Made by a program: the position numbers and the translations under genes. The notes beneath the pieces are model-generated. The model searched no databases. It was given only the letters and a program-made list of their open reading frames with translations, and was not told the DNA's origin. A stretch of DNA of 64,000 bases from Aurantibacter crassamenti (lineage in GTDB: Bacteria; Bacteroidota; Bacteroidia; Flavobacteriales; Flavobacteriaceae), in contig NZ_JAFBGM010000001.1 in assembly GCF_016811105.1 (NCBI RefSeq), positions 1,740,126 through 1,804,125 of the forward strand, written 5' to 3'. Positions 56,245 through 64,000 of this stretch are shown here, in pieces. Within the stretch, counting starts at the first letter, position 1. The number at the start of each line of letters is the position of its first letter.

Positions 56245-56352
56245 TTAGATATTAAAATGAAGCCTTGTTGATGGTTTCTTTTTAATGGTAAATGTAATTC
56301 TAGAAAATTCTTTACGTAGTAGATTCTTAGGCGTATCTAAGTTATCTATCAT
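56245..56352 (-). CDS. Candidate 35-residue protein with a strong Shine-Dalgarno
   Basis: Reads MIDNLDTPKNLLRKEFSRIT and ends in a basic tail. A perfect AGGAGGA on the minus strand (complement 56360-56366) lies 7 nt before the ATG. This is striking in a genome where such sites are rare. It is 16 bp downstream of the outer-membrane protein gene on the same strand, and its stop is 4 bp from that of convergent galE. No family is known; it may be a real small protein or a chance ORF. Confidence 0.4.
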   Translation of the reverse strand: MIDNLDTPKNLLRKEFSRITFTIKKKPSTRLHFNI

Positions 56353-56368
56353 TTTAGTGTCCTCCTGT

Positions 56369-56914
56369 TTATAAATAAATACGAACAAAAGGCATCCAAG
56401 CACCAGCATAAATACTTTTGTTATTGTCAAAAAGCACATCATAACGAATGCCTACTGTTACAAGGTTACTTGTGTAGCCTAATCCTATAAATAGAGCTGG
56501 CGACCAGTAATTTTCTTCAATAATAGTAGTACCTAAATCAAAACGTTGGTTTACGCGTAACTGCTCAAGTTCGGCTGAGATTTGTAAAAAATGTACCGGA
56601 TTGTACAGTGATAATATACTACCACCATAAGCTGTGCGTTTATCTTCTTTGTATTTCGCATAATTGAAAGTTGCACTGGCGCCAGAAGCGAATTGTTCAT
56701 TAAACTGGTAAATGGCACTTGGTGAGACGCTAGCGTTAAAACCACCATTGGTAATGCCTAAGCCAAGGCCACCGCCAAAACGCACATGGCTCCAGAACGT
56801 GCTGGTACCACTAAGTGATTGGCTCTGGTTTTGAGCAAAACAAGAAGTGCTAACCAAAATTATGATGAAAAAAACATAAATTTTTTTTAAACAACTGAAT
56901 TGTACAATTTGCAT
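56369..56914 (-). CDS. Predicted outer-membrane beta-barrel protein
   Basis: A 181-residue protein with a signal peptide (about 10-27, ending SCFAQ) and then alternating beta strands with aromatic girdles (FWSHVRFGGGLGLGITNGGF, FASGASATFNYAKY, ALFIGLGYTSNLVTVGIRYD). It ends MPFVRIYL. It is divergent from sucA. As I recall, homologues at this position are labelled alpha-ketoglutarate decarboxylase in some Flavobacteriaceae genomes. Nothing in the sequence supports that name; there is no thiamine diphosphate site. Confidence 0.75.
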   Translation of the reverse strand: MQIVQFSCLKKIYVFFIIILVSTSCFAQNQSQSLSGTSTFWSHVRFGGGLGLGITNGGFNASVSPSAIYQFNEQFASGASATFNYAKYKEDKRTAYGGSILSLYNPVHFLQISAELEQLRVNQRFDLGTTIIEENYWSPALFIGLGYTSNLVTVGIRYDVLFDNNKSIYAGAWMPFVRIYL

Positions 56915-56928
56915 TATTTTTAACTTTG
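56900..56928 (+). promoter_or_regulatory. Promoter for sucA
   Basis: TTG (56900-56902), an 18-nt spacer and TAACTTTG (56921-56928). A second TATTTTTG -7-like box lies at 56973-56980. The ATG of sucA is 88 bp from the first. Confidence 0.5.
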
Positions 56929-57015
56929 CCCGAATATGCGGGCTAAGATAAGCCTAGAATTGTTAAAAGTTGTATTTTTGATTAACTTTTACAAAGCTGA
57001 AAGAGTATTCTTTAT

Positions 57016-59820
57016 ATGGATAATTATTCGTTTTTAAACGCCGCACATACTTCATTTTTTGCTGAGCGTTATGATCAGTATTTAAAAAATCCTGATAGTA
57101 TTGAACCTAGTTTGCGTGCCTTTTTTCAAGGTTTTGATTTTGGTATTGAAAGCTCATTAGATGAGCTTGATATTCAAGAAGGTAATGTGACTATGACAAT
57201 CGCAAATGGTGATCAAGTGGTGGTGCCTGAGTCTTTTCAAAAAGAATTTCAGGTCATTCGTTTGATTGATGGCTACCGTAGTCGTGGTCATCTTTTCACT
57301 GAAACCAATCCCGTGAGGGAGAGAAGAAAGTACCTGCCCACATTAGATGTCGAAAGTTTTGGGCTTTCAGAAGCTGATATGAGTACCGTCTTTAATGCAG
57401 GTGAAATTCTTGGTATTGGCGCAGCTACTTTAAGTGAGATAATTAAACACCTCAAGCGTATTTATTGTGATGCAATTGGGGTAGAGTATATGTATATTAG
57501 AAAACCTGAAAGGGTTGAGTGGATTCAGAATTGGTTGAATGTAAATGACAATCATCCAAATTTTGATGACAACCGAAAAAGGCATATTCTAAAAAAATTA
57601 AATCAAGCAGTATCTTTTGAGGGCTTTCTGCATACAAAATATGTTGGTCAAAAACGTTTCTCACTAGAAGGTAATGAATCTTTAATTCCAGCTTTAGATG
57701 CAATTGTTGAGCGCGCCGCTGAAATGGGTGTTGAGCAGTTTGTAATGGGCATGGCACATAGAGGTCGTTTAAATGTGCTTACCAATATTTTTGGAAAAAA
57801 AGCGAAAGATATATTTAGCGAGTTTGATGGTAAAGATTATGAAGAAGAAATTTTTGATGGTGATGTTAAATATCATTTAGGTTGGACATCTGATCGCATT
57901 TCTGATAATGGCAATAAGATTACTATGAACATTGCTCCAAACCCTTCACATTTAGAAACGGTTGGTGCAGTAGTTGAAGGTATTTCTCGTGCTAAGCAAG
58001 ATGCAGATTATAAAGGTGATTTTTCAAAAGTATTGCCTATTGTATTGCATGGTGATGCGGCTATTGCAGGGCAAGGTATAGCTTATGAGTTAGTGCAAAT
58101 GGCAACCTTAGATGGTTATAAAACCAATGGTACAATTCACGTAGTAGTTAATAATCAGATTGGTTTTACTACCAATTATTTAGATGCTAGATCTTCTACT
58201 TATTGTACAGATGTGGGTAAGGTGACGCTGAGTCCGGTACTTCATGTGAATGCTGATGATGCAGAGGCTGTTGTTCATGCTGCTCTGTTTGCCTTAGAAT
58301 ATCGCATGCGTTTTAAACGTGATGTTTTTATTGATTTATTAGGATATCGTAAATATGGCCATAATGAAGGTGATGAACCTCGTTTTACACAGCCAAAATT
58401 GTATAAAGCTATTGCTAAGCATAAGAACCCACGCGATATTTATGCGGAAAAATTACTGGCTCAAGGTATTATTGATGAGGGTTATGTAAAACAGCTTGAA
58501 AATGATTACAAAGAGTCGTTAGAAGAAGAGTTGGAAGATTCGCGTAAAGAAGATAAAACAATTATCACACCATTTATGGCAGATGCTTGGAAAGATTTTG
58601 AGCGTGTGCGTGAGTGGGAAATGTTAGATACCATCGATACTTCGTATGATAAAAAGAAACTTTCACATGTTGCAAAAACCATAACAGAATTACCTGAGGG
58701 CAAAAAGTTTTTGAGAAAGGTTGAGCGTTTAGTTGGTGATCGAAAGAAAATGTTCTTTGAGACAGATAAATTAGATTGGGCAATGGGTGAGTTGTTAGCT
58801 TACGGAAGTTTGCTTGAAGAAGGTTTTGATGTTAGAATTTCAGGGCAAGATGTTGAAAGAGGTACTTTTTCTCACAGGCATGCTGTGATGAAAGTTGAAG
58901 AGAGTGAAGAAGAGGTGTTGCTTTTAAATCAAGTAGCTGAAAAGCAAGGTAATTTTCATATTTACAATTCGCTGTTGTCTGAGTATGGCGTTGTAGGTTT
59001 TGACTACGGATATGCCATGGCAAGTCCGAATACCTTAACAATCTGGGAAGCTCAATTTGGTGATTTTAGCAATGGTGCTCAAATCATGATTGATCAGTAT
59101 ATTTCTGCTGCTGAAGATAAATGGAAATTGCAAAATGGTTTAGTAATGTTGCTTCCACATGGTTATGAAGGCCAGGGGGCTGAACATTCTTCCGCTAGAA
59201 TGGAACGTTATTTGCAGCTTTGTGCTAGAGATAATATGTACGTTGCTGATGTGTCTACGCCAGCACAAATATTCCATATTTTTAGAAGACAAATGAAGGC
59301 GAATTTTAGAAAGCCTTTAATAATATTTACGCCAAAAAGTTTGTTGCGTCATCCGAAAGCAGTTTCAACTGTTGATGAATTTGCAAATGGTAGTTTTCAA
59401 GAGGTAATAGATGATGTATCTGCTGATGTTAAGAAGGTGAAATCATTAGTGTTTTGTACAGGTAAATTCTATTATGATCTTTTGGCTAAACAAGAGGAAT
59501 TAGGTAGAGATGATGTTGCTCTAGTTCGTTTAGAGCAATTATTTCCATTGCCAACTGAAAAAATCAATGAAATTATAGAGAAGTATAGTGCTGTTGATGA
59601 TTTGGTTTGGGCTCAAGAAGAACCTAGAAACATGGGTGCGTGGAGTCATTTGATGATGCATTATAAAGATGCTAATAAATTTAGGGTTGCTTCAAGAAGA
59701 TTTTATGCAGCACCTGCGGCTGGTAGTGCGGTGCGATCTAAAATGAGACACCAACAAGTTATTGATTATGTTTTTGACAAAACACAAGATAATATGACAC
59801 GTCCGAAACCAAAAGAATAA
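57016..59820 (+). CDS. sucA: 2-oxoglutarate dehydrogenase E1 component
   Basis: A 934-residue thiamine-diphosphate enzyme. The conserved N-terminal segment FLNAAHTSFFAERYDQYLKN is followed by GMAHRGRLNVL (ThDP site), LHGDAAIAGQG and NNQIGFTTN. The C-terminal region has GYEGQGAEHSSARMERYLQL and PKSLLRHPKAVS. It decarboxylates 2-oxoglutarate in the TCA cycle and transfers the succinyl group to lipoyl-E2. Forms an operon with sucB, 49 bp downstream. Confidence 0.97.
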   Translation: MDNYSFLNAAHTSFFAERYDQYLKNPDSIEPSLRAFFQGFDFGIESSLDELDIQEGNVTMTIANGDQVVVPESFQKEFQVIRLIDGYRSRGHLFTETNPVRERRKYLPTLDVESFGLSEADMSTVFNAGEILGIGAATLSEIIKHLKRIYCDAIGVEYMYIRKPERVEWIQNWLNVNDNHPNFDDNRKRHILKKLNQAVSFEGFLHTKYVGQKRFSLEGNESLIPALDAIVERAAEMGVEQFVMGMAHRGRLNVLTNIFGKKAKDIFSEFDGKDYEEEIFDGDVKYHLGWTSDRISDNGNKITMNIAPNPSHLETVGAVVEGISRAKQDADYKGDFSKVLPIVLHGDAAIAGQGIAYELVQMATLDGYKTNGTIHVVVNNQIGFTTNYLDARSSTYCTDVGKVTLSPVLHVNADDAEAVVHAALFALEYRMRFKRDVFIDLLGYRKYGHNEGDEPRFTQPKLYKAIAKHKNPRDIYAEKLLAQGIIDEGYVKQLENDYKESLEEELEDSRKEDKTIITPFMADAWKDFERVREWEMLDTIDTSYDKKKLSHVAKTITELPEGKKFLRKVERLVGDRKKMFFETDKLDWAMGELLAYGSLLEEGFDVRISGQDVERGTFSHRHAVMKVEESEEEVLLLNQVAEKQGNFHIYNSLLSEYGVVGFDYGYAMASPNTLTIWEAQFGDFSNGAQIMIDQYISAAEDKWKLQNGLVMLLPHGYEGQGAEHSSARMERYLQLCARDNMYVADVSTPAQIFHIFRRQMKANFRKPLIIFTPKSLLRHPKAVSTVDEFANGSFQEVIDDVSADVKKVKSLVFCTGKFYYDLLAKQEELGRDDVALVRLEQLFPLPTEKINEIIEKYSAVDDLVWAQEEPRNMGAWSHLMMHYKDANKFRVASRRFYAAPAAGSAVRSKMRHQQVIDYVFDKTQDNMTRPKPKE

Positions 59821-59869
59821 CTCAAGACGAGTTTAATAATAAAAAAAAGACTACTAAAGATAGAATAGT

Positions 59870-61087
59870 ATGATTTTAGAAATGAAAGTACCCTCACCAG
59901 GGGAATCGATTACCGAAGTAGAGATAGCAGAATGGTTGGTAGAAGATGGCGATTATGTTGAAAAAGATCAGGCAATAGCTGAGGTCGATTCAGATAAAGC
60001 TACTTTAGAATTACCTGCTGAAGAAAGCGGAACTATTACCTTAAAAGCAGAAGAGGGTGATGCTGTGGCCGTTGGTGCAGTTGTTTGCTTGATAGATACG
60101 AGTGCAGAAAAGCCTAGTGGTTCAGATGCGCCCAAAGCTGAGAAAAAAGAAGAGGCTCCAAAAGTTGAGTCAAAACCACAAGCTGCTAAAACAGAAACTA
60201 AAACCTATGCAACAGGTACTGCTTCACCTGCTGCTAAGAAAATTTTAGATGAAAAAGGTATTGCAGCAACTGCAGTATCAGGTTCTGGTAAAGATGGTCG
60301 TATTACAAAAGACGATGCGGTGAAAGCTAATCCGTCTATGGGTACACCAACAAGTGGTGGTAGTAGGGGAGAGTCGCGATCTAAACTTTCAATGCTACGC
60401 CGTAAAGTTGCTGAGAGATTAGTTTCGGTAAAAAATGAAACGGCTATGTTAACTACTTTTAATGAGGTAGATATGTCACCGATTTTCGCTTTGCGTTCTG
60501 AGTATAAAGAAGATTTCAAAGCTAAGCATGGTGTTAGTTTAGGATTCATGTCATTCTTTACAAGAGCAGTAGTAAGGGCATTAGAAATATACCCAGCTGT
60601 AAATTCTATGATTGACGGAAAAGAAATGATTTCTTATGATTTCTGTGATGTAAGTATTGCAGTTTCAGGTCCGAAAGGTTTGATGGTGCCAGTCATACGT
60701 AATGCAGAGAATCTTACCTTTAGAGGTGTAGAAGCTGAAGTTAAAAGATTGGCTATTAGAGCTCGTGATGGTGAAATTACTGTTGATGAAATGACTGGTG
60801 GTACTTTTACAATTACCAATGGAGGTGTATTCGGTTCTATGTTGTCAACACCAATTATTAATCCTCCGCAAAGTGCAATTTTAGGAATGCATAATATTGT
60901 TGAAAGACCAATAGTGCGTGATGGAGCTATTGCAATTGCGCCAATAATGTATGTTGCACTTTCTTACGATCACAGAGTTATTGATGGTAAAGAATCTGTA
61001 GGTTTCTTAGTTGCCGTAAAAGAGGCGTTAGAAAACCCAACAGAATTGCTAATGAATGGTGATGTGAAAAAATCTTTAGAGATGTAG
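59870..61087 (+). CDS. sucB: Dihydrolipoamide succinyltransferase, E2 of 2-oxoglutarate dehydrogenase
   Basis: A 405-residue protein: lipoyl domain 1-75 with the lipoylated Lys43 in EVDSDKATLELP, an Ala/Lys/Pro-rich linker, a peripheral-subunit-binding domain at about 115-150 (SPAAKKILDEKGIAA), then the catalytic domain ending in SYDHRVIDGKESVGFL with the active-site His. It transfers the succinyl group to CoA. E3 is not in this window. A strong terminator follows. Confidence 0.96.
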   Translation: MILEMKVPSPGESITEVEIAEWLVEDGDYVEKDQAIAEVDSDKATLELPAEESGTITLKAEEGDAVAVGAVVCLIDTSAEKPSGSDAPKAEKKEEAPKVESKPQAAKTETKTYATGTASPAAKKILDEKGIAATAVSGSGKDGRITKDDAVKANPSMGTPTSGGSRGESRSKLSMLRRKVAERLVSVKNETAMLTTFNEVDMSPIFALRSEYKEDFKAKHGVSLGFMSFFTRAVVRALEIYPAVNSMIDGKEMISYDFCDVSIAVSGPKGLMVPVIRNAENLTFRGVEAEVKRLAIRARDGEITVDEMTGGTFTITNGGVFGSMLSTPIINPPQSAILGMHNIVERPIVRDGAIAIAPIMYVALSYDHRVIDGKESVGFLVAVKEALENPTELLMNGDVKKSLEM

Positions 61088-61113
61088 AATTAGCCTTAGG
61101 GCTTTTATATATA

Positions 61114-61149
61114 AAATCCCCTTATCAATTGATAAGGGGATTTTTTTTT
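61114..61149. terminator. Terminator after sucAB (bidirectional)
   Basis: A perfect 30-bp palindrome, two arms of AAATCCCCTTATCAA-type sequence, spans 61114-61143 and is followed by a run of Ts on the plus strand to 61149. The convergent retropepsin gene ends 24 bp beyond. Confidence 0.85.
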
Positions 61150-61172
61150 GCTTTAGATGTAAGTTGAATCTA

Positions 61173-61619
61173 TTATTTTTTACTTCTTAAGTACAATATT
61201 TTTGATTTATAATCAATAATTGCATTGGTGTCAATTAGAATGTCTGCGCCAATTATTCCGTCTACTGGTTTTGCATTATGCATGGTTAATGCCTCATTAA
61301 CATGAACAAGATCAAAAAGAACAATTTTTGTTTTCTTTTTTTTCCACTTACCAATGTTGAATTTATTTTTTGTTGAAATTTGCGTTTCCATATCAGTAGC
61401 GCCAGCACCTGCAGCTTTAATTTCAGAATCTTTTGAAGTTAATTTGAAGAACTCTAATTTGTCAGTACCAACACATGTGTTTGAAGCACCAGTGTCTAAT
61501 ATAAATCTTCCTGTAATACCATTCAACGTTGCTTTAAGTTCAAAATGGTTGGTGGCAGTTAATTCTAACGGCACCTGAACATATTTTTTTTTCTTTAGTA
61601 GCTTTTTGAGGCTCGACAT
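61173..61619 (-). CDS. Retropepsin-like aspartic protease domain protein
   Basis: A 148-residue single-domain protein. FILDTGASNTCVG carries the catalytic DTGA motif, and VDGIIGADILIDTNAIIDY is the second hallmark. A homodimer would be needed for catalysis, as in retroviral proteases. I start at the ATG giving MSSLKKLLKKKKYVQVP. The 21 codons upstream are not family-like and would overlap the start of the divergent tatD gene. No signal peptide; cytoplasmic, role unknown. Confidence 0.85.
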   Translation of the reverse strand: MSSLKKLLKKKKYVQVPLELTATNHFELKATLNGITGRFILDTGASNTCVGTDKLEFFKLTSKDSEIKAAGAGATDMETQISTKNKFNIGKWKKKKTKIVLFDLVHVNEALTMHNAKPVDGIIGADILIDTNAIIDYKSKILYLRSKK

Positions 61620-61655
61620 ACTTTTTTTTGGTAAAGATAAACCTATTTTTGTTGC

Positions 61656-62423
61656 ATGATTTTGACAGATACCCATACCCATTTATATAGTGAAGCTTTT
61701 GATGATGATCGAGATATGGTCATAAATGATGCATTGAAGAGAGGTGTTTCGCGGTTTTTTATTCCAGCAATTGATTCGTCCTATACTGCCGCAATGTTGT
61801 CACTTGAAAAGGCATATCCAGATAATGTTTTTTTGATGATGGGTTTGCATCCCACGTATGTGAAAGAAAATTATTTAGATGAGCTTAAACATGTTGAAGA
61901 AATGTTATCGACAAGAAAATTCTATGCAATCGGTGAAATTGGAATCGATCTTTATTGGGATAAAACTTTTTTGAAGCAACAACAAGATGCCTTTAAGTAT
62001 CAAATTCGTTTGGCAAAAAAATATCATTTACCAATAGTTATTCATTGCAGAGATGCTTTTGATGAAGTTTTTGAAGTTTTGGAAAGTGAAAAATCAGATG
62101 ATTTATTTGGAATATTTCATTGCTTTACGGGTTCATTTGAGCAAGCTCAACAAGCTATTTCATATAATATGAAATTAGGAATTGGCGGCGTTGTGACTTT
62201 TAAAAATGGAAAGATTGATACCTTTTTGAATAAGATAGATTTAAATCATATAGTTCTTGAGACTGATTCACCATATTTAGCGCCAGTACCTTATCGTGGA
62301 AAACGAAATGAAAGTGCTTACCTTGTTAATGTGCTTGAAAAGCTCTCAGAAGTTTATGGTGTGAACACCGAAATAATAGCTCAGATTACAACTGATAATT
62401 CAAAAGATATATTTAAAGTTTAA
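61656..62423 (+). CDS. tatD: TatD-family metal-dependent hydrolase (DNase)
   Basis: A 255-residue TIM-barrel enzyme. DTHTHLYSEAFDDDRD carries the HxH metal motif. GEIGIDLYWD, PIVIHCRDAFDE, FHCFTGSFEQA and LETDSPYLAPVPYRGKRNE complete the family set. TatD-type enzymes are 3'-5' exonucleases or DNases. Divergent from the retropepsin gene and 12 bp upstream of the asparaginase gene, probably an operon. Confidence 0.93.
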   Translation: MILTDTHTHLYSEAFDDDRDMVINDALKRGVSRFFIPAIDSSYTAAMLSLEKAYPDNVFLMMGLHPTYVKENYLDELKHVEEMLSTRKFYAIGEIGIDLYWDKTFLKQQQDAFKYQIRLAKKYHLPIVIHCRDAFDEVFEVLESEKSDDLFGIFHCFTGSFEQAQQAISYNMKLGIGGVVTFKNGKIDTFLNKIDLNHIVLETDSPYLAPVPYRGKRNESAYLVNVLEKLSEVYGVNTEIIAQITTDNSKDIFKV

Positions 62424-62435
62424 CAAAAAACTCAA

Positions 62436-63464
62436 TTGAAGGATAAAATAAATATACTGTTGATTTATACTGGGGGTACCATTGGTATGGTTAAAGATTA
62501 TGATTCAGATTCTCTCAAGCCCTTTAATTTTAGAAAATTAGAAAAACATATTCCTGAATTAAATCAACTCGATTGTAGAATTGATTCCGTGTCTTTTGAA
62601 AAGCCAATTGATTCATCAAATATGAATGCAAATCATTGGCTGAATATTGCTGAGTTGATAGAATCTCACTATGAAACTCATGACGGTTTTGTTGTGTTGC
62701 ATGGTAGTGATACAATGAGTTATACGGCTTCTGCGCTAAGTTTTATGTTAGAGAATTTATCGAAGCCTGTAATTTTTACGGGGTCGCAATTGCCTATTGG
62801 TGATTTGAGAACCGATGCCAAAGAAAATTTAATAACTGCAATTCAAATAGCATCATTGCGTAAAAAAGATGCGCCGTTAATTGGTGAGGTATGTTTGTAT
62901 TTTGAATACAAGTTGTACCGGGCGAACCGAACAACAAAGATAAATGCAGAACATTTTCAGGCTTTTGCCTCATTAAATTATCCGGCTTTAGCTGAATCAG
63001 GTGTACACTTGAATGTTTTTGAAGAAAATCTACTTAAGATAAATAATCGCAAAAAGTTAAAAGTTCACAAGCAGATGGATTCTAATGTAGCCATCTTAAA
63101 GTTGTTTCCTGGTATTACTGAAGCTTTGTTTAGAAGCGTATTAAATACGCTTAATCTGAAAGCATTAATTATTGAGACCTATGGTGCAGGTAATGCACCA
63201 ACTGAAAAATGGTTGTTTTCAGAGTTAAAATATGCTTTAGAAAAAGGGATACATATTATAAATGTTACACAATGTTCAGGTGGTAGTGTAAATATGGGGC
63301 AATATGAAACCAGTCAACAATTAAAAAAGTTGGGTGTTATTGATGGAAAAAATAGCACAACTGAAGCTGCAATCACCAAATTAATGTATCTAATAGGTAA
63401 CAAAGTTTCCTCAAAATTATTTAAGACTGTATTTGAAACTTCACTTCGTGGAGAAATGAATTAA
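62436..63464 (+). CDS. ansA: Type I (cytoplasmic) L-asparaginase
   Basis: A 342-residue enzyme hydrolysing asparagine to aspartate and ammonia. The first catalytic Thr lies in LLIYTGGTIGMV and the second in VLHGSDTMSYTASAL, with a FTGSQLPIGDLRTDAKENL motif and YGAGNAP near the C-terminus. No signal peptide. It begins at TTG (62436), 12 bp after tatD. Confidence 0.94.
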   Translation: MKDKINILLIYTGGTIGMVKDYDSDSLKPFNFRKLEKHIPELNQLDCRIDSVSFEKPIDSSNMNANHWLNIAELIESHYETHDGFVVLHGSDTMSYTASALSFMLENLSKPVIFTGSQLPIGDLRTDAKENLITAIQIASLRKKDAPLIGEVCLYFEYKLYRANRTTKINAEHFQAFASLNYPALAESGVHLNVFEENLLKINNRKKLKVHKQMDSNVAILKLFPGITEALFRSVLNTLNLKALIIETYGAGNAPTEKWLFSELKYALEKGIHIINVTQCSGGSVNMGQYETSQQLKKLGVIDGKNSTTEAAITKLMYLIGNKVSSKLFKTVFETSLRGEMN

Positions 63465-63531
63465 ATTTATCAATTCAAATTTCATAGTACAGTATTTTTT
63501 TTGTTTCTTGGCCACCTTGAAATTCTGAATT

Positions 63532-63619
63532 AGAGAGGTGGCCGAGTGGTCGAAGGCGCACGCCTGGAAAGTGTGTATACACTAAAAGTGTATCGAGGGT
63601 TCGAATCCCTTCCTCTCTG
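63532..63619 (+). tRNA. tRNA-Ser (anticodon GGA)
   Basis: An 88-nt class II tRNA with a long variable arm. The acceptor stem AGAGAGG pairs with CCTCTCT, and the discriminator is G, as serine tRNAs require. The anticodon loop reads CTGGAAA, so the anticodon is GGA. GGTTCGAATCC is the T arm. No encoded CCA. Confidence 0.95.
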
Positions 63620-63898
63620 CGATATTATTTTATTTATATTGCGTGTTTCAGAATACAAGTGTAAAATTAAATGTACACCGGTTTTCGGTTTCATGGCAAT
63701 ATTAATGTATATTGTCGCATGTATATAAAGCATAAAAAGTGTAGTGAATTAAACAGTTTAATCATTATACAATATAAATAATACTGATAAGAAGTTGATT
63801 TTAAGTAGCTTCTCTAACAATTTTTGAATTACTTTTTTAATTGCAAAATTTTTATATCTTTAACCCTATTAACTAACTAATATTTAAGTTTGAACGAA

Positions 63899-64000
63899 AT
63901 GAAAAAATTTTTCTCTATCCTAGCAATGACTGGGTTATTTGTCTTAAGTACAAATATGGTAAATGCAAAGACAATTGCTGTCTCAACGGTTTCTAACCTA
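63899..64000 (+). CDS. Start of a membrane or exported protein (cut at the window end)
   Basis: 34 codons are visible: MKKFFSILAMTGLFVLSTNM, then a short polar run. It is a signal peptide or N-terminal anchor (hydrophobic core 5-18) with likely cleavage after VNA. In related genomes the gene after the asparaginase/tRNA-Ser junction is, as I recall, a MotA/TolQ/ExbB proton-channel gene with a similar leader, but this cannot be confirmed here. Confidence 0.6.
   Translation, partial: MKKFFSILAMTGLFVLSTNMVNAKTIAVSTVSNL

Noticed and set aside
61620-61682. Longer start for the retropepsin-like gene
   Set aside because: Would overlap the 5' end of tatD on the other strand, and the added residues are not family-like.
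63530-63733. Minus-strand frame overlapping tRNA-Ser
   Set aside because: It reads through the complement of the tRNA gene, a common source of false ORFs.

Overview
The window is chromosomal DNA of a marine-type member of the Bacteroidota, most probably family Flavobacteriaceae. The evidence is a low G+C content, A-rich leaders almost without Shine-Dalgarno sequences, promoters of the TTG-N18..20-TAnnTTTG type, a type IX secretion (T9SS) C-terminal domain, and Bacteroidota-restricted families (GSCFA, DUF4230, DUF5522, and a MerR gene fused by a 1-nt overlap to an M23 peptidase gene). There is no rRNA, CRISPR array, prophage, insertion sequence or plasmid function. Two tRNA genes are present (initiator Met, Ser-GGA).

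Region 1-9 kb is an accessory catabolic island. A tightly packed minus-strand operon encodes a tartrate/isopropylmalate-type dehydrogenase, a cyclase-family hydrolase, a four-carbon acid sugar kinase, an MFS sugar-acid transporter and a Gfo/Idh/MocA oxidoreductase that is cut by the window edge. It diverges from a secreted putative glycosidase and is followed by a LacI-type regulator. The ~790-bp divergent promoter region carries four related TTGnGCAA-type palindromes that look like operators. Next to the LacI gene lie a decayed LacI paralogue and a short orphan C-terminal coding remnant on the other strand, abutting as if at a deletion scar.

Region 9-20 kb holds envelope transporters (AI-2E family, SLC13/RCK family), a succinate-semialdehyde-type dehydrogenase, a PAS sensor kinase without a partner regulator, and a stress group (Cu,Zn superoxide dismutase lipoprotein, DUF892 ferritin-like protein, a possible CYTH-like protein, a tandem universal stress protein). 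Region 20-31 kb is mostly housekeeping: tRNA-fMet, an alanine/sodium symporter, Era, a NeuD-type acetyltransferase, Der, a TPM/TPM/LemA operon, MerR plus M23 peptidase, and AlaS.

Region 31-45 kb mixes secreted or lipid-anchored proteins (a PHP-fold CehA/McbA-like protein, a CE15-type esterase, a DUF4136 lipoprotein, a glucosaminidase-LysM protein, a 990-residue FG-GAP/REJ/PKD protein exported by T9SS) with HemL, a PLP-dependent desulfhydrase/deaminase and small proteins. Two tandem 58-residue secreted-peptide paralogues lie at 45.0-45.4 kb. Region 46-52.4 kb is an alpha-glucan module (GlgB, GH31 alpha-glucosidase, sugar-porter MFS). Region 52.6-64 kb holds the Kdo transferase WaaA, a sugar aminotransferase, GalE, the 2-oxoglutarate dehydrogenase genes sucA-sucB, a retropepsin-like protein, TatD, type I asparaginase, tRNA-Ser and the start of a gene that runs off the end.

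All assignments come from reading the sequence. No database search was run, so family names rest on recognised motifs and lengths, and substrates are inferred unless stated.
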